Of a DNA stretch of 53,692 nucleotides, positions 43,506 through 51,774 are shown piece after piece. The DNA lies in contig NZ_RDBL01000029.1 in the NCBI RefSeq assembly GCF_008042035.1, positions 991,484 through 1,045,175 on the forward strand. The letters are read 5' to 3'. Within the stretch, counting starts at the first letter, position 1, and every line of letters begins with the position of its first letter. The position numbers were made by a program, and so were the translations under genes. Source of the stretch: Streptomyces sp. col6 (GTDB lineage Bacteria; Actinomycetota; Actinomycetes; Streptomycetales; Streptomycetaceae). The notes below the pieces were generated by a model, which saw only the letters and a list, made by a program, of their open reading frames with translations, did no database searches and was not told the origin of the DNA.

Positions 43506-44969
43506 TCACTTCTCGCTGTCGATGACCGCCTTCATGACCGCCTTCGCGATCGGGGCGGCCAGGCCGCCACCGGAGATGTCGTCGCGGGTGGCGTCGCTGT
43601 CCTCGACGACGACGGCCACGGCCACCGGGGAACCGCTGTCGGTCTTCGCGTACGAGATGAACCACGCGTACGGGTTCTCGCTGTTCTTCAGACCGTGCTG
43701 GGCGGTGCCGGTCTTGCCGCCGACCGTGACGTTCGGGATCTGGGCGTTGGTGCCGGTGCCCTCCTTGACGACGGTCTCCATCATTCCCTGGAGCTTCTGG
43801 GCGTTCTCCGCCGAGAGGGGCCGGCTGAACTCTTCCTTCTCGTGCGTGTAGATCACGTCCAGGTTGGGCGCCTTGCGCTCGGCGACCATGTACGGCTGCA
43901 TCAGCTTGCCGTCGTTGGCGACGGCGGAGGCGACCATCGCCATCTGGAGCGGGGTGGCGCGGTTGGACGCCTGGCCGATGCCCGCCATGGCGTTCTGCGG
44001 CCGGTTGTCCTCGGGGTACACGCTGGCGTCCGCGCGGACCGGGGTGAAGATCTCCTTGTTGAAGCCGAACTTGGCGGCCTCGTCGATCATCTTCTGGTTG
44101 CCCAGGTCATCGCTGATCTTGCCGAAGACGGTGTTGCAGGAGTAGCGCAGCGCCTTGCGGAGCGAGGCGTTCTTGCACGGGATGCTGCCCTCGTTGGGAA
44201 GGGGCTGCGGGGGGTTGGTCAGCGGGAGGTTCCAGGGCAGCGGCGACTTCGTGTCCTCGTCGATGTCGGTGTAGAGGCCGTTCTCCAGCGCGGCGGCCGC
44301 CGTGACGACCTTGAAGGTCGAGCCGGGCGGGTAGGTCTCGCGCAGCGCCCGGTTGAGCATCGGCTTGTCCTTGTCCTTCAACAGGGACTTCCACGCCTTG
44401 GTGTCCGATTCGCCGTTGCCCGCGAAGGTCGAGGGGTCGTACGAGGGGGTGCTGGCGAGCGCCAGGATGGCGCCGGTCTGCGGGTCGAGGGCGGCGACGG
44501 CGCCCTTCTTCTTGCCGAGGCCCTCGAAGGCGGCCTTCTGGGCGGCACCGTTGAGCGTGGTGACGACGTTCCCGCCCTGCTCGTCGTCGCCGGTGAACAT
44601 CGACATGGTGCGGTTGAAGAAGAGCTGGTCGTCGTTGCCGGTGAGGATGCCGTCCTCGATGCTCTCCAGCTGGGTGGCGCCGAACGCCTGTGAGGAGTAG
44701 CCGGTGACGGGCGCCCACAGGGGGCCGTCCTTCCAGACCCGCTTGTACTTGAAGTCGCTGCCCTTGGTCTCGGCGGACCCCGTGACGGACTTGCCGTCCA
44801 CGATGATGTTGCCGCGCTCGTGGGCGTACCGCTCGATGCGGACGCGACGGTTCTCGTCGCGGGTGTTGAGGGCGTCGGCCTTCACGTACTGCAGGTAGTT
44901 GGTCCGCGCGAGCAGGGCGAAGATCAGGACGCCGCAGAAGATCGCGATCCGGCGCAGGGGCTTGTTCAC
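43506..44969 (-). CDS. pbpA: Class B penicillin-binding protein (PbpA/FtsI type)
   Basis: 487-residue transpeptidase that cross-links peptidoglycan outside the membrane. An N-terminal anchor (IAIFCGVLIFALLARTNYLQ) precedes the dimerisation domain (RVRIERYAHERGNIIVDG). The transpeptidase has all three motifs: Ser217-x-x-Lys220 (GSTFK), SCN (277-279) and KTGT (419-422). GTG start overlaps the rodA stop by four bases, so SEDS glycosyltransferase and PBP are translationally coupled, as expected for partners. Length fits mycobacterial/streptomycete PbpA rather than larger FtsI. Confidence 0.96.
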   Translation of the reverse strand: MNKPLRRIAIFCGVLIFALLARTNYLQYVKADALNTRDENRRVRIERYAHERGNIIVDGKSVTGSAETKGSDFKYKRVWKDGPLWAPVTGYSSQAFGATQLESIEDGILTGNDDQLFFNRTMSMFTGDDEQGGNVVTTLNGAAQKAAFEGLGKKKGAVAALDPQTGAILALASTPSYDPSTFAGNGESDTKAWKSLLKDKDKPMLNRALRETYPPGSTFKVVTAAAALENGLYTDIDEDTKSPLPWNLPLTNPPQPLPNEGSIPCKNASLRKALRYSCNTVFGKISDDLGNQKMIDEAAKFGFNKEIFTPVRADASVYPEDNRPQNAMAGIGQASNRATPLQMAMVASAVANDGKLMQPYMVAERKAPNLDVIYTHEKEEFSRPLSAENAQKLQGMMETVVKEGTGTNAQIPNVTVGGKTGTAQHGLKNSENPYAWFISYAKTDSGSPVAVAVVVEDSDATRDDISGGGLAAPIAKAVMKAVIDSEK

Positions 44970-46378
44970 GGGCGGACCACCTGGGTCATCTCGGCGTCGG
45001 TCGAGGGTGCGGGTGCCGGTGCGGGGCGCCGGGCGGTGTCGCTGATGCGGATGAGGATGCCGATGAGGGCCCAGTTGGCCAGAACCGACGAGCCACCGTA
45101 GGCGAGGAACGGCATCGTCATACCACTCAGCGGGATCAGGCCCATGACGCCGCCGGCCACCACGAAGACCTGGATGGCGAACGCGCCGGAGAGGCCGATG
45201 GCCAGAAGCTTGCCGAACGGGTCGCGGGCGGCGAGAGCGGTGCGGATGCCGCGCTCGATGATCAGACCGTAGATCAGCAGGACAGCCATCATTCCGGCGA
45301 GGCCGAGCTCTTCGCCGACGGTGGAGAAGATGAAGTCCGCGTTGGCAGCGAACATGATCAAGTCCGAGTGGCCCTGGCCGAGCCCGGTGCCGATCGTGCC
45401 GCCGGAGCCGAACGACATGAGCGACTGCCCGATCTGCTCGCAGGCGTTGTTCGTCGTGAAGCAGCTGAACGGGTCCTGCCAGGCGGTCACACGAGCCTTC
45501 ACATGAGGCTCGAACGAGGCCACACCCACCGCGCCCGCCGCCGACATCAGCAGACCGAAGACGATCCAGCTGGTCCGCTCGGTGGCGACGTACAGCATGA
45601 TCACGAAGAGGCCGAAGAACAGCAGGGACGTACCGAGGTCCGTCTCGAAGACGAGGATCAGGATCGACAGGGCCCAGATGGTGATGATCGGCCCGAGGTC
45701 GCGGCCACGAGGCAGGTACAGGCCCATGAAACGGCGACTGGCCAGGGCCAGCGCGTCCCTTTTGACCATCAGGTAGCCGGAGAAGAAGACCGCGATGAGG
45801 ATCTTGGCGAACTCACCCGGCTGGATCGTGAACGAGCCGACGCTGATCCAGATCTTCGCGCCGTTCACCGGGGGGAAGAACATCGGGATGATCAGCAGAA
45901 CCAGAGCTGCGGCCATCGAGATGTACGTGTAGCGCTGCAGGATGCGGTGGTCCTTGAGGATCATCAGGACCGCGGCGAAGAAGGCGACACCGACCGCCGA
46001 GTAGAGCAGCTGCTTGGGGGCGTCGGGGCTGTATGCCCCGTACAGGTCCTCCGCGCGCTGGATCAGACGCTGCGACTGGTCCAGCCGCCAGATCAGCACC
46101 AGTCCCAGCCCGTTCAGCAGCGTGGCCAGCGGGAGCAGCAGCGGGTCCGCGTACGGGGCGAACTTCCGCACCACGAGATGGGCGACACCGCCGAGCAGGA
46201 TGAGCCCCGCTCCGTAGCCGAACATGCCGGACGGCAGCTTGCCGTCCAGGGCCAGGCCCACGTTGGCGTAGGCGAACACCGAGATGGCGATGGCGAAGAC
46301 CATCATCATCAGTTCGGTGTTGCGCCTGCTCGGCGCGTCGATCGCGCCGATGGTGGTCGTGTTGGTGACAACGCTCAT
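44966..46378 (-). CDS. rodA: SEDS-family peptidoglycan glycosyltransferase (RodA/FtsW)
   Basis: 470-residue polytopic protein with about 10-12 helices. SEDS hallmarks are LIWRLDQSQRL, NGAKIWISVGSFTIQPGEFAKILIAVFFSGYL, FETDLGTSLLFFGLFVIML, GQSLMSFGSGGTIGTGLGQG, DFIFSTVGEELGLAG and GLIPLSGMTMPFLAYGGSS. The segment after PGEFAK carries a cytoplasmic loop and the conserved ETDLGTS block holds the catalytic Asp. It polymerises lipid II with its cognate PBP. It lies between a PP2C phosphatase gene (23 bp upstream) and pbpA. Confidence 0.96.
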   Translation of the reverse strand: MSVVTNTTTIGAIDAPSRRNTELMMMVFAIAISVFAYANVGLALDGKLPSGMFGYGAGLILLGGVAHLVVRKFAPYADPLLLPLATLLNGLGLVLIWRLDQSQRLIQRAEDLYGAYSPDAPKQLLYSAVGVAFFAAVLMILKDHRILQRYTYISMAAALVLLIIPMFFPPVNGAKIWISVGSFTIQPGEFAKILIAVFFSGYLMVKRDALALASRRFMGLYLPRGRDLGPIITIWALSILILVFETDLGTSLLFFGLFVIMLYVATERTSWIVFGLLMSAAGAVGVASFEPHVKARVTAWQDPFSCFTTNNACEQIGQSLMSFGSGGTIGTGLGQGHSDLIMFAANADFIFSTVGEELGLAGMMAVLLIYGLIIERGIRTALAARDPFGKLLAIGLSGAFAIQVFVVAGGVMGLIPLSGMTMPFLAYGGSSVLANWALIGILIRISDTARRPAPAPAPSTDAEMTQVVRP

Positions 46379-46401
46379 GGTGCTGAAGGCCCCCTACGGC
46401 T

Positions 46402-47907
46402 CTACTTCTTACCGCACTGCGGGACCAGCTTCTTCTCTTCCTCCGAGAGGCTGGGCCCAGGAGTGGGAGTCGTGGAAGTCTGCTCGGACTTGGTGTCGCC
46501 ACCGGATTTCTTGTCGGACTTCGACGCCTTGGTGGCGTCGCCGTCCGTGCCCTGCGCCTGGCCCTCGTCGCCGTGTGCCTTCTCCGCCGCGCGGCGCTGC
46601 TCGTCCTTCTTGCAGGCGGACGCCTGGGTGGAGAGTTCGGTGATCTTCTCGCGGGCGTCGGCGAGGCTGCCCTCGGCGATCGTCGCCTCGACCTTCTTGC
46701 GCTGGTAGGCGGGGAGGTACTTGAGTTCGATCTCGGGATGGTCGGTCTCGATCTTCGAGAGCGACAGCCAGCCGAGGTCCTGGCTGATGCCCCGGTACAG
46801 CGCGACGTTGTCGTTCTTGGCGCCGACGTAGAACTGGGTCTGGGTCCAGCGGTAACCGCCGTACAGACCGCCGCCGACGACGGCCAGAGCGAGCACCGTG
46901 TACAGGGACCGCTTGAGCCACTTGCGGCCGCCGCGCTTGACGAAGTCGTCGTCGGAGTAGGACCCGAAGGACCCCTCGGGCATGTCGCCGTAGTCGGAGT
47001 CGTCGCCGCTGCCGGGCGGGCCGAAGCTGCCCGAGGGCGGCGGTACGGAACGGCCGAGGCCGGCCGCGCGGCCCGCGGGCGTCTGCATCGCGCCGCCGTC
47101 GTTCAGCTGGGCCGCCTGGTTCTCGGCGACCGCGCCGACGACGACCGGGGTGTCGTTGAGCTGCCCGGCCAGGGTGTCGTTGCTGTCGACGTCGAAGACA
47201 TCGGCGACGATGCAGGTGATGTTGTCCGGTCCGCCGCCGCGCAGGGCGAGCTGGATCAGGTCCTGGATGGTCTCCTGCGGGCCCTGGTAGCTGGCGAGCG
47301 TCTCCTCCATCGTCTGGTGGGAGACGACGCCGGAGAGCCCGTCGGAGCAGATCAGGTAGCGGTCGCCGGCCCGGACCTCACGGATGGAGAGGTCGGGTTC
47401 GACGTGGTCGCCACTGCCCAGCGCGCGCATCAGCAGGGAGCGCTGCGGGTGGGTGGTGGCCTCCTCCTCGGTGATCCGGCCCTCGTCGACCAGCCGCTGG
47501 ACCCAGGTGTGGTCCTGGGTGATCTGGGTGAGCACGCCGTCGCGCAGCAGGTAGGCGCGCGAGTCGCCGACGTGGACCAGGCCGAGGCGCTGGCCCGTCC
47601 AGAGCAGGGCGGTGAGCGTGGTGCCCATGCCCTCCAGTTGCGGGTCCTCCTCGACCATCATCCGCAGTTGGTCGTTGGCCCGCTGGACCGCCGTACCGAG
47701 CGAGGTGAGGATGTCGGAGCCCGGGACGTCGTCGTCGAGCTGGACGAGGGTGGAGATCACCTCGGAGCTGGCGACCTCACCGGCGGCCTGGCCGCCCATG
47801 CCGTCGGCGATCGCGAGAAGACGGGGCCCGGCGTAGCCGGAGTCCTCGTTGCCTTCCCGGATCATGCCCTTGTGCGACCCGGCGGCGAAGCGCAGGGACA
47901 GACTCAT
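46402..47907 (-). CDS. PP2C-type Ser/Thr phosphatase (PstP/PppA-like)
   Basis: Dephosphorylates PknB and its targets. ATG 47907 (GAGG six bases upstream) gives 501 residues beginning MSLSLRFAAGSHKGMIREGNEDS; an upstream ATG at 47961 would add 18 residues. Metal-binding motifs are EGNEDSGY, LLAIADGMGGQAAGE, YLICSDGLSGVV and GGPDNITCIV. The catalytic domain (to about 240) is followed by a Gly/Ser/Pro-rich linker, one helix (SLYTVLALAVVGGGLYGGYRW, about 317-337) and an external domain with a Thr/Ser/Lys-rich end. Conserved partner of pknB in this cluster. Confidence 0.95.
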   Translation of the reverse strand: MSLSLRFAAGSHKGMIREGNEDSGYAGPRLLAIADGMGGQAAGEVASSEVISTLVQLDDDVPGSDILTSLGTAVQRANDQLRMMVEEDPQLEGMGTTLTALLWTGQRLGLVHVGDSRAYLLRDGVLTQITQDHTWVQRLVDEGRITEEEATTHPQRSLLMRALGSGDHVEPDLSIREVRAGDRYLICSDGLSGVVSHQTMEETLASYQGPQETIQDLIQLALRGGGPDNITCIVADVFDVDSNDTLAGQLNDTPVVVGAVAENQAAQLNDGGAMQTPAGRAAGLGRSVPPPSGSFGPPGSGDDSDYGDMPEGSFGSYSDDDFVKRGGRKWLKRSLYTVLALAVVGGGLYGGYRWTQTQFYVGAKNDNVALYRGISQDLGWLSLSKIETDHPEIELKYLPAYQRKKVEATIAEGSLADAREKITELSTQASACKKDEQRRAAEKAHGDEGQAQGTDGDATKASKSDKKSGGDTKSEQTSTTPTPGPSLSEEEKKLVPQCGKK

Positions 47908-48036
47908 GCGCACCTCACCCGTCGGTTCGGGGTACAGCCGGTCTCGAGCCACACTGCCCACCCTCCGGTCGGGAGCCAGGCCGGGTCCGATGCCCGGACC
48001 CCCGCGGCTCGCTCGCTCCGCTCGCTCATTGTCGTA

Positions 48037-48549
48037 CTACTTCCGCAGCTCGATGACGGTCTTGCCGATCCGGATCGGCGCGCCCAGCGGAACAGGCGTC
48101 GGGGTGGTGAGACGGGTCCGGTCCAGATACGTGCCGTTGGTGGACCCGAGATCCTCGACGATCCACTGGCCGTCACGGTCGGGGTAGATCCTGGCATGCC
48201 TGCTGGACGCGTAGTCGTCGTCCAGCACGATCGTTGAATCATGGGCCCGGCCCAGCGTGATGGTCTGCCCCTGGAGCGCCACCGTGGTGCCGGTGAGCGT
48301 GCCCTCGGAGACGACCAGCTTGGTCGGTGCCCCCCGGCGCTGGCGGCCGGGCTGCTGGCGCTGCTGCGGCGGAGCCGCGTTCTGGCGCGCCTGTTGCGGA
48401 CGTGCGTCGGGCGCGGTGCGGCGTGAGCCGCGCTGCGTGACGCGCGTTCCGAACAGATCGCTGCGAATGACCTGGACGGCCACGATCACGAACAGCCACA
48501 GAACAGCCAGGAAACCTAGCCGCATGACCGTCAGGGTCAGCTCTGACAT
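48037..48549 (-). CDS. fhaB: FHA-domain membrane protein FhaB (FipA)
   Basis: 170 residues. One N-terminal helix (VMRLGFLAVLWLFVIVAVQVI, about 8-28), a Gln/Arg/Pro-rich linker and a C-terminal FHA domain: TITLGRAHDSTIVLDDDYASSRHARIYP...WIVEDLGSTNGTYLD, with the phosphothreonine-binding Arg-Ser-His-Asn residues. In mycobacteria FhaB/FipA bridges PknB signals to FtsZ/FtsQ. It lies 10 bp downstream of fhaA. Confidence 0.95.
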   Translation of the reverse strand: MSELTLTVMRLGFLAVLWLFVIVAVQVIRSDLFGTRVTQRGSRRTAPDARPQQARQNAAPPQQRQQPGRQRRGAPTKLVVSEGTLTGTTVALQGQTITLGRAHDSTIVLDDDYASSRHARIYPDRDGQWIVEDLGSTNGTYLDRTRLTTPTPVPLGAPIRIGKTVIELRK

Positions 48550-48559
48550 TGCCCCCGCT

Positions 48560-49432
48560 TCACCCTTCGGCTTGCCGGTAAACGATGGTGGTGCTGCCCA
48601 CGACGATCCGCGAGCCGTCGCGGAGCGTAGCGCGGGTGGTGTGCTGCCCGTCTACCACGATGCCGTTGGTAGACCCGAGATCCTGGATCGTCGAGGGCGT
48701 TCCGGTCCTGATCTCACAGTGCCGGCGGGAGACGCCGGGGTCGTCGATCCGCACGTCCGCTTCGGTGCTGCGGCCCATGACCAGCGTCGGCCGGGAGATC
48801 TGATGGCGGGTGCCGTTGATCTCGATCCAGCGTCGCACCTGCGCGTTCGGCAGGGAGCTGGGGGTGGCCGGCGGGCGCCGGTCGGATCCGCCGTGACGCC
48901 CGGCGCCCGGCGGCGGGGCCGCGGGCATGGGCGGGGCGGCGGACGGCGGGTAGCCGTAGCCGCCGGGAGCCTGCGGGGCGGGACGTCCGGACTGGCCGGG
49001 GTACCCCTGGTGGGGCTGGCCGCCCTGGCTCTGGCCCGGTCCCTGTCCCTGTGACGAACTCGACGCCAGGGTGCGGCTGCGGACCCGGTAGAGACCGGTG
49101 TCCAGGTCCTCGGCCTTCTCCAGGTGCACCTTGATCGGGCCCATGAAGGTGTACCGCTGCTGCTTGGCGTAGTCCCGGACGAGGCCGGAGAGCTCGTCGC
49201 CCAGCTGACCGGAGTACGGGCTCAGGCGCTCGTAGTCGGGGGCGCTGAGCTCGACGATGAAGTCATTGGGGACGACGGTGCGCTCGCGGTTCCAGATGGT
49301 GGCGTTGTTGTCGCACTCCCGCTGGAGGGCACCCGCGATCTCGACCGGCTGGACCTCGGACTTGAAGACCTTGGCGAAAGTGCCGTTGACCAGACCTTCG
49401 AGACGCTGCTCGAAACGCTTCATCACTCCCAT
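48560..49432 (-). CDS. fhaA: FhaA: DUF3662 and FHA-domain protein
   Basis: 290 residues with an N-terminal DUF3662 domain (MKRFEQRLEGLVNGTFAKVFKSEVQPVEIAGALQREC...VPNDFIVELSAPDYERL), a Gly/Pro/Gln linker (about 133-195) and a C-terminal FHA domain (LVMGRSTEADVRIDDPGVSRRHCEIR...IQDLGSTNGIVVDG). In mycobacteria FhaA binds phosphorylated MviN and regulates peptidoglycan precursor export. It is the first gene of the minus-strand PknB block. In the 360-bp gap upstream (49433-49792), TACGAT on the minus strand (49475-49480) is a weak -10 candidate; nothing else was recognised besides the tRNA-Leu promoter. Confidence 0.95.
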   Translation of the reverse strand: MGVMKRFEQRLEGLVNGTFAKVFKSEVQPVEIAGALQRECDNNATIWNRERTVVPNDFIVELSAPDYERLSPYSGQLGDELSGLVRDYAKQQRYTFMGPIKVHLEKAEDLDTGLYRVRSRTLASSSSQGQGPGQSQGGQPHQGYPGQSGRPAPQAPGGYGYPPSAAPPMPAAPPPGAGRHGGSDRRPPATPSSLPNAQVRRWIEINGTRHQISRPTLVMGRSTEADVRIDDPGVSRRHCEIRTGTPSTIQDLGSTNGIVVDGQHTTRATLRDGSRIVVGSTTIVYRQAEG

Positions 49433-49728
49433 GGGGCACCTCCTCCGGTGTCATCGTCCCTGTACTGCTTACTGATCGTATCCACGCGTCGGGAAATCGG
49501 CTGGTTCCCCTTGTCTGCCCAGTGGATGAGTGTCCCCCCTCACACGGATCGTAGAGGTGGCCTCCTCACAGTGTCCCGCACCTTGGACGCACTCAGGAGG
49601 AGTGGGGGTGACCGCTCCGGGTTCCCGGTTCCTTTCGGACGTTCCGCCGATGCCGGCCGAGCGTGCGGCAAGTGCCCCGGCGAGCGGGGGGTGAAACAAC
49701 GGATGTGAATCCACCCTGTCCAGCGTGC

Positions 49729-49734
49729 TAATCT
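49729..49734 (+). promoter_or_regulatory. -10 element of the tRNA-Leu promoter
   Basis: TAATCT within GCTAATCTTC, the same decamer as at the tRNA-Ile promoter (20303-20311 area). No convincing -35 is seen 17 bp upstream. Confidence 0.45.
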
Positions 49735-49792
49735 TCCGGATGTCGCCAGGCGCTCGCACCAACAAGTGAGAGAGTCTGGAAACACCACTCAT

Positions 49793-49875
49793 GCGCGAGT
49801 GGCGGAACGGCAGACGCGCTGGCTTCAGGTGCCAGTGTCCTTAGGGACGTGGGGGTTCAAATCCCCCCTCGCGCA
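49793..49875 (+). tRNA. leuT: tRNA-Leu (anticodon CAG)
   Basis: Class II tRNA of 83 nt: acceptor GCGCGAG/CTCGCGC, D arm region TGGCGGAACGGCAGACGC, anticodon stem CTGGC/GCCAG with loop TTCAGGT carrying CAG (49826-49828), long variable arm GTGTCCTTAGGGACGT, T arm GGGGG-TTCAAAT-CCCCC, discriminator A. CCA is not encoded. It reads CUG, the main leucine codon in this genome type. Confidence 0.97.
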
Positions 49876-49882
49876 CAAGAAG

Positions 49883-49914
49883 GAAGCCCCCCAGGCCTTG
49901 GCCTGGGGGGCTTC
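49883..49914. terminator. Terminator after tRNA-Leu
   Basis: 15-bp perfect arms (49883-49897 / 49900-49914). It also faces the convergent marR gene. Confidence 0.88.
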
Positions 49915-49949
49915 TTCAGTTCGGTCGGCCGCTCTCGCGAGTGTGCTTG

Positions 49950-49963
49950 GTTTCACGTGAAAC
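49950..49963. promoter_or_regulatory. parS: parS site between tRNA-Leu and marR
   Basis: Perfect GTTTCACGTGAAAC, about 40 kb to the right of oriC, seven bases beyond the marR stop. Confidence 0.92.
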
Positions 49964-49970
49964 GCCCGAT

Positions 49971-50420
49971 TTACGACTGCGGGGCTTCGCCTGTCGCGTT
50001 GTAGCGCAGCAAGTAGGCGGCGAACCGGGAGAGGTCGTCCGCAGCCCAGTCCGCGAGGCGCTCCTGGTAGGCGGCGCGGCGGCTTGCCTGGGTGGCGGCG
50101 AGGGCTTGCGTTCCGGCCTCGGTGGGGTGCAGGACCTGGATGCGGTGGTCGTCCGGGTCGGGGTGGCGCTCGACGAGGCCGAGTTTCTCCAGGGCGCCGA
50201 TCTGTCGGCTGACCGTGGACTTGTCGAGCATGTAGTGCGCCGCCAGGTCGGTCGCCCGGCACCCCTGCTGATCGTCGATATGTGCCAGCAGCGTGTACGA
50301 GACGAGCGGCAGTTCCGGGTGGAGCCGGGCCGCCGCGGCCCGCGCGCGGCGGGCGAAGGCGGTCAGTTCGCGCTGGATGACATCCAGCGACTCCTCGCGG
50401 TCTCCGGGGGTGCCTGGCAC
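49971..50420 (-). CDS. MarR-family transcriptional regulator
   Basis: 149 residues from GTG 50420, preceded by AGGAAGG seven bases upstream; the frame stays open to 50504 but that extension would cross the operator and promoter. Winged helix: LVSYTLLAHIDDQQGCRATDLAAHYMLDKSTVSRQIGALEKLGLVERHPDPDDHR, with the beta-wing DPDDHRIQVLHPTEAG, flanked by dimerisation helices. Divergent from a membrane protein gene, with GTTGTA-type repeats between them, so it probably represses both. The inducer is unknown. Confidence 0.92.
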   Translation of the reverse strand: MPGTPGDREESLDVIQRELTAFARRARAAAARLHPELPLVSYTLLAHIDDQQGCRATDLAAHYMLDKSTVSRQIGALEKLGLVERHPDPDDHRIQVLHPTEAGTQALAATQASRRAAYQERLADWAADDLSRFAAYLLRYNATGEAPQS

Positions 50421-50444
50421 GGGTTCGCCTTCCTCTGAAGTTCG

Positions 50445-50505
50445 GTTGTATAGTACAACGGAATTAAAGTTGTAAAAGCCAACCAGTTGAGTTGTAAAAG
50501 CCAAC
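50445..50505. promoter_or_regulatory. MarR operator array in the divergent promoter region
   Basis: An inverted repeat GTTGTA-TAG-TACAAC (50445-50459) and two identical 15-mers GTTGTAAAAGCCAAC (50469-50483 and 50491-50505), each an imperfect GTTG-N7-CAAC palindrome, 22 bp apart. The first repeat covers a likely minus-strand -10 (TACTAT, complement of 50449-50454) whose -35 TTTACA (complement of 50471-50476) overlaps the first 15-mer. This fits autoregulation. Confidence 0.75.
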
Positions 50506-50530
50506 TGTCGGCCGATCGTCTGGAGCCCCC

Positions 50531-51607
50531 ATGTCCGCAGGCCCGAGCGCCGCCGGTTCCCCGGCGGGCGCGCTGCGTCACGTACTGAGCCACCTCGTCA
50601 CGCCGCTGCTGATGTGCATCGGCATGGGGCTCGCCTACCTCGGCGCCTTCCACGCCCCGGAGCCGCACGACCTGCGGGTGGACGTGGTCGGCTCGGGGCC
50701 GAGCGCACAGGTGCTCGCGCAGACGCTCCAGGACCAGGGGGACGGGGCGCTGGACGTGCGCACCGTCGCCGACCGCGCCACCGCGACCGAGCACCTGCGT
50801 ACGCAGGGCAGCTACGGCGCCTACATCCCGGGCAGGACGCCCGAACTCCTCGTCGCCAGTGCCTCGTCCGACACCAGCGCGACGGTGGTCGAGAAGGTCT
50901 TCACGCAGGTCGCGGCCGGCCAGGGCGCCCCGCTGAAGGTGACGGACACGGCGCCCACGGCCGACGGCGACCCGACCGGTCAGGGGATCTTCTTCCTGCT
51001 GGTCGCCGTGAGCATCGGCTCGTACGCCTCCGTCGCCGTGATCGGCGGAGCCGGGGCGGTGCTGGGGCTGCGGGTACGGGCGGCGCTGGCGCTGGGCGCC
51101 TCCCTGGTGGTGAGTGTCATCGGGGCGGTGTTCGCCGGGCCGCTGTTCGGACTGGTCGATCACGGGCTCCCGGGTCTCTGGGGCATGGCGTGGCTCTACT
51201 CGGCGGGCATCCTGCTGATCGGGGTGGGCCTGCACACCTTCCTGAAGCGCTGGACCACGCTCGGCGTGATGGTGCTGTTCGTCATGCTCAACTTCACCAG
51301 CTCCGGCGGGATCTTCCGCCCCGAGCTGCAGCCCGGCTTCTTCGGGGCGCTGCACTCCTTCTGGAACGGAGCCGGCTTCGTCGAGGGCGTGCGCAGCCAC
51401 GTGTACTTCGGCGGCCACGCGCTGGGCGGAAACCTGCTGGTACTGGCTCTCTGGTTCGTCGCCGGCCTGGCGATGACGGGTCTCGCCGGCCTGGCCGAGC
51501 GGAAGCGCCGGACTGCGGGGGCGCCGGTTGCCGGTTCTCCGGCCCTGCCCGAAGCGGATGCGCCGGCAGAGGAGGAAGAGGAGATGGAGGAGGCGGTGGG
51601 GGTCTGA
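50531..51607 (+). CDS. YhgE/Pip-like ABC-2 type membrane protein
   Basis: 358 residues. First helix near the start (LVTPLLMCIGMGLAYLGAF), then an external domain of about 120 residues (DLRVDVVGSGPSAQVLAQTLQD...YGAYIPGRTPELLVASASSD). Five further helices follow (GIFFLLVAVSIGSYASVAVIG, AALALGASLVVSVIGAVFAGPLFG, GMAWLYSAGILLIGVGLH, TLGVMVLFVMLNFTSSGG, LLVLALWFVAGLAMTGLAG), and an acidic tail. This one-TM/external domain/membrane block plan is that of YhgE/Pip (DUF3533-like) proteins, which are linked to export and drug tolerance. No ATPase gene is nearby. Likely controlled by the divergent MarR protein. Confidence 0.82.
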   Translation: MSAGPSAAGSPAGALRHVLSHLVTPLLMCIGMGLAYLGAFHAPEPHDLRVDVVGSGPSAQVLAQTLQDQGDGALDVRTVADRATATEHLRTQGSYGAYIPGRTPELLVASASSDTSATVVEKVFTQVAAGQGAPLKVTDTAPTADGDPTGQGIFFLLVAVSIGSYASVAVIGGAGAVLGLRVRAALALGASLVVSVIGAVFAGPLFGLVDHGLPGLWGMAWLYSAGILLIGVGLHTFLKRWTTLGVMVLFVMLNFTSSGGIFRPELQPGFFGALHSFWNGAGFVEGVRSHVYFGGHALGGNLLVLALWFVAGLAMTGLAGLAERKRRTAGAPVAGSPALPEADAPAEEEEEMEEAVGV

Positions 51608-51660
51608 CCGGGCGGTGGGCGCCGAGCGCCTGACCAGCGGGGGGAGGGCGCCGGCCCGAG

Positions 51661-51669
51661 TTATCCACA
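51661..51669 (+). promoter_or_regulatory. Single DnaA box
   Basis: Isolated TTATCCACA in the 167-bp gap before the DUF2252 gene. Confidence 0.4.
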
Positions 51670-51774
51670 GGGGCAGACGGCAGCAGGTGTACGGCGGTAC
51701 GGTCGTCGCCGGTTGGTCTGTTGACGTTGGGGGAGAAACCCGGCGGCTGCGCCGGGCGGGGGAGGCTGCGCGCC

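Noticed and set aside
44107..44718. Overlapping minus-strand frame of 203 codons inside pbpA
   Set aside because: It is an alternative frame of the penicillin-binding protein gene with Arg-rich composition and no motif.
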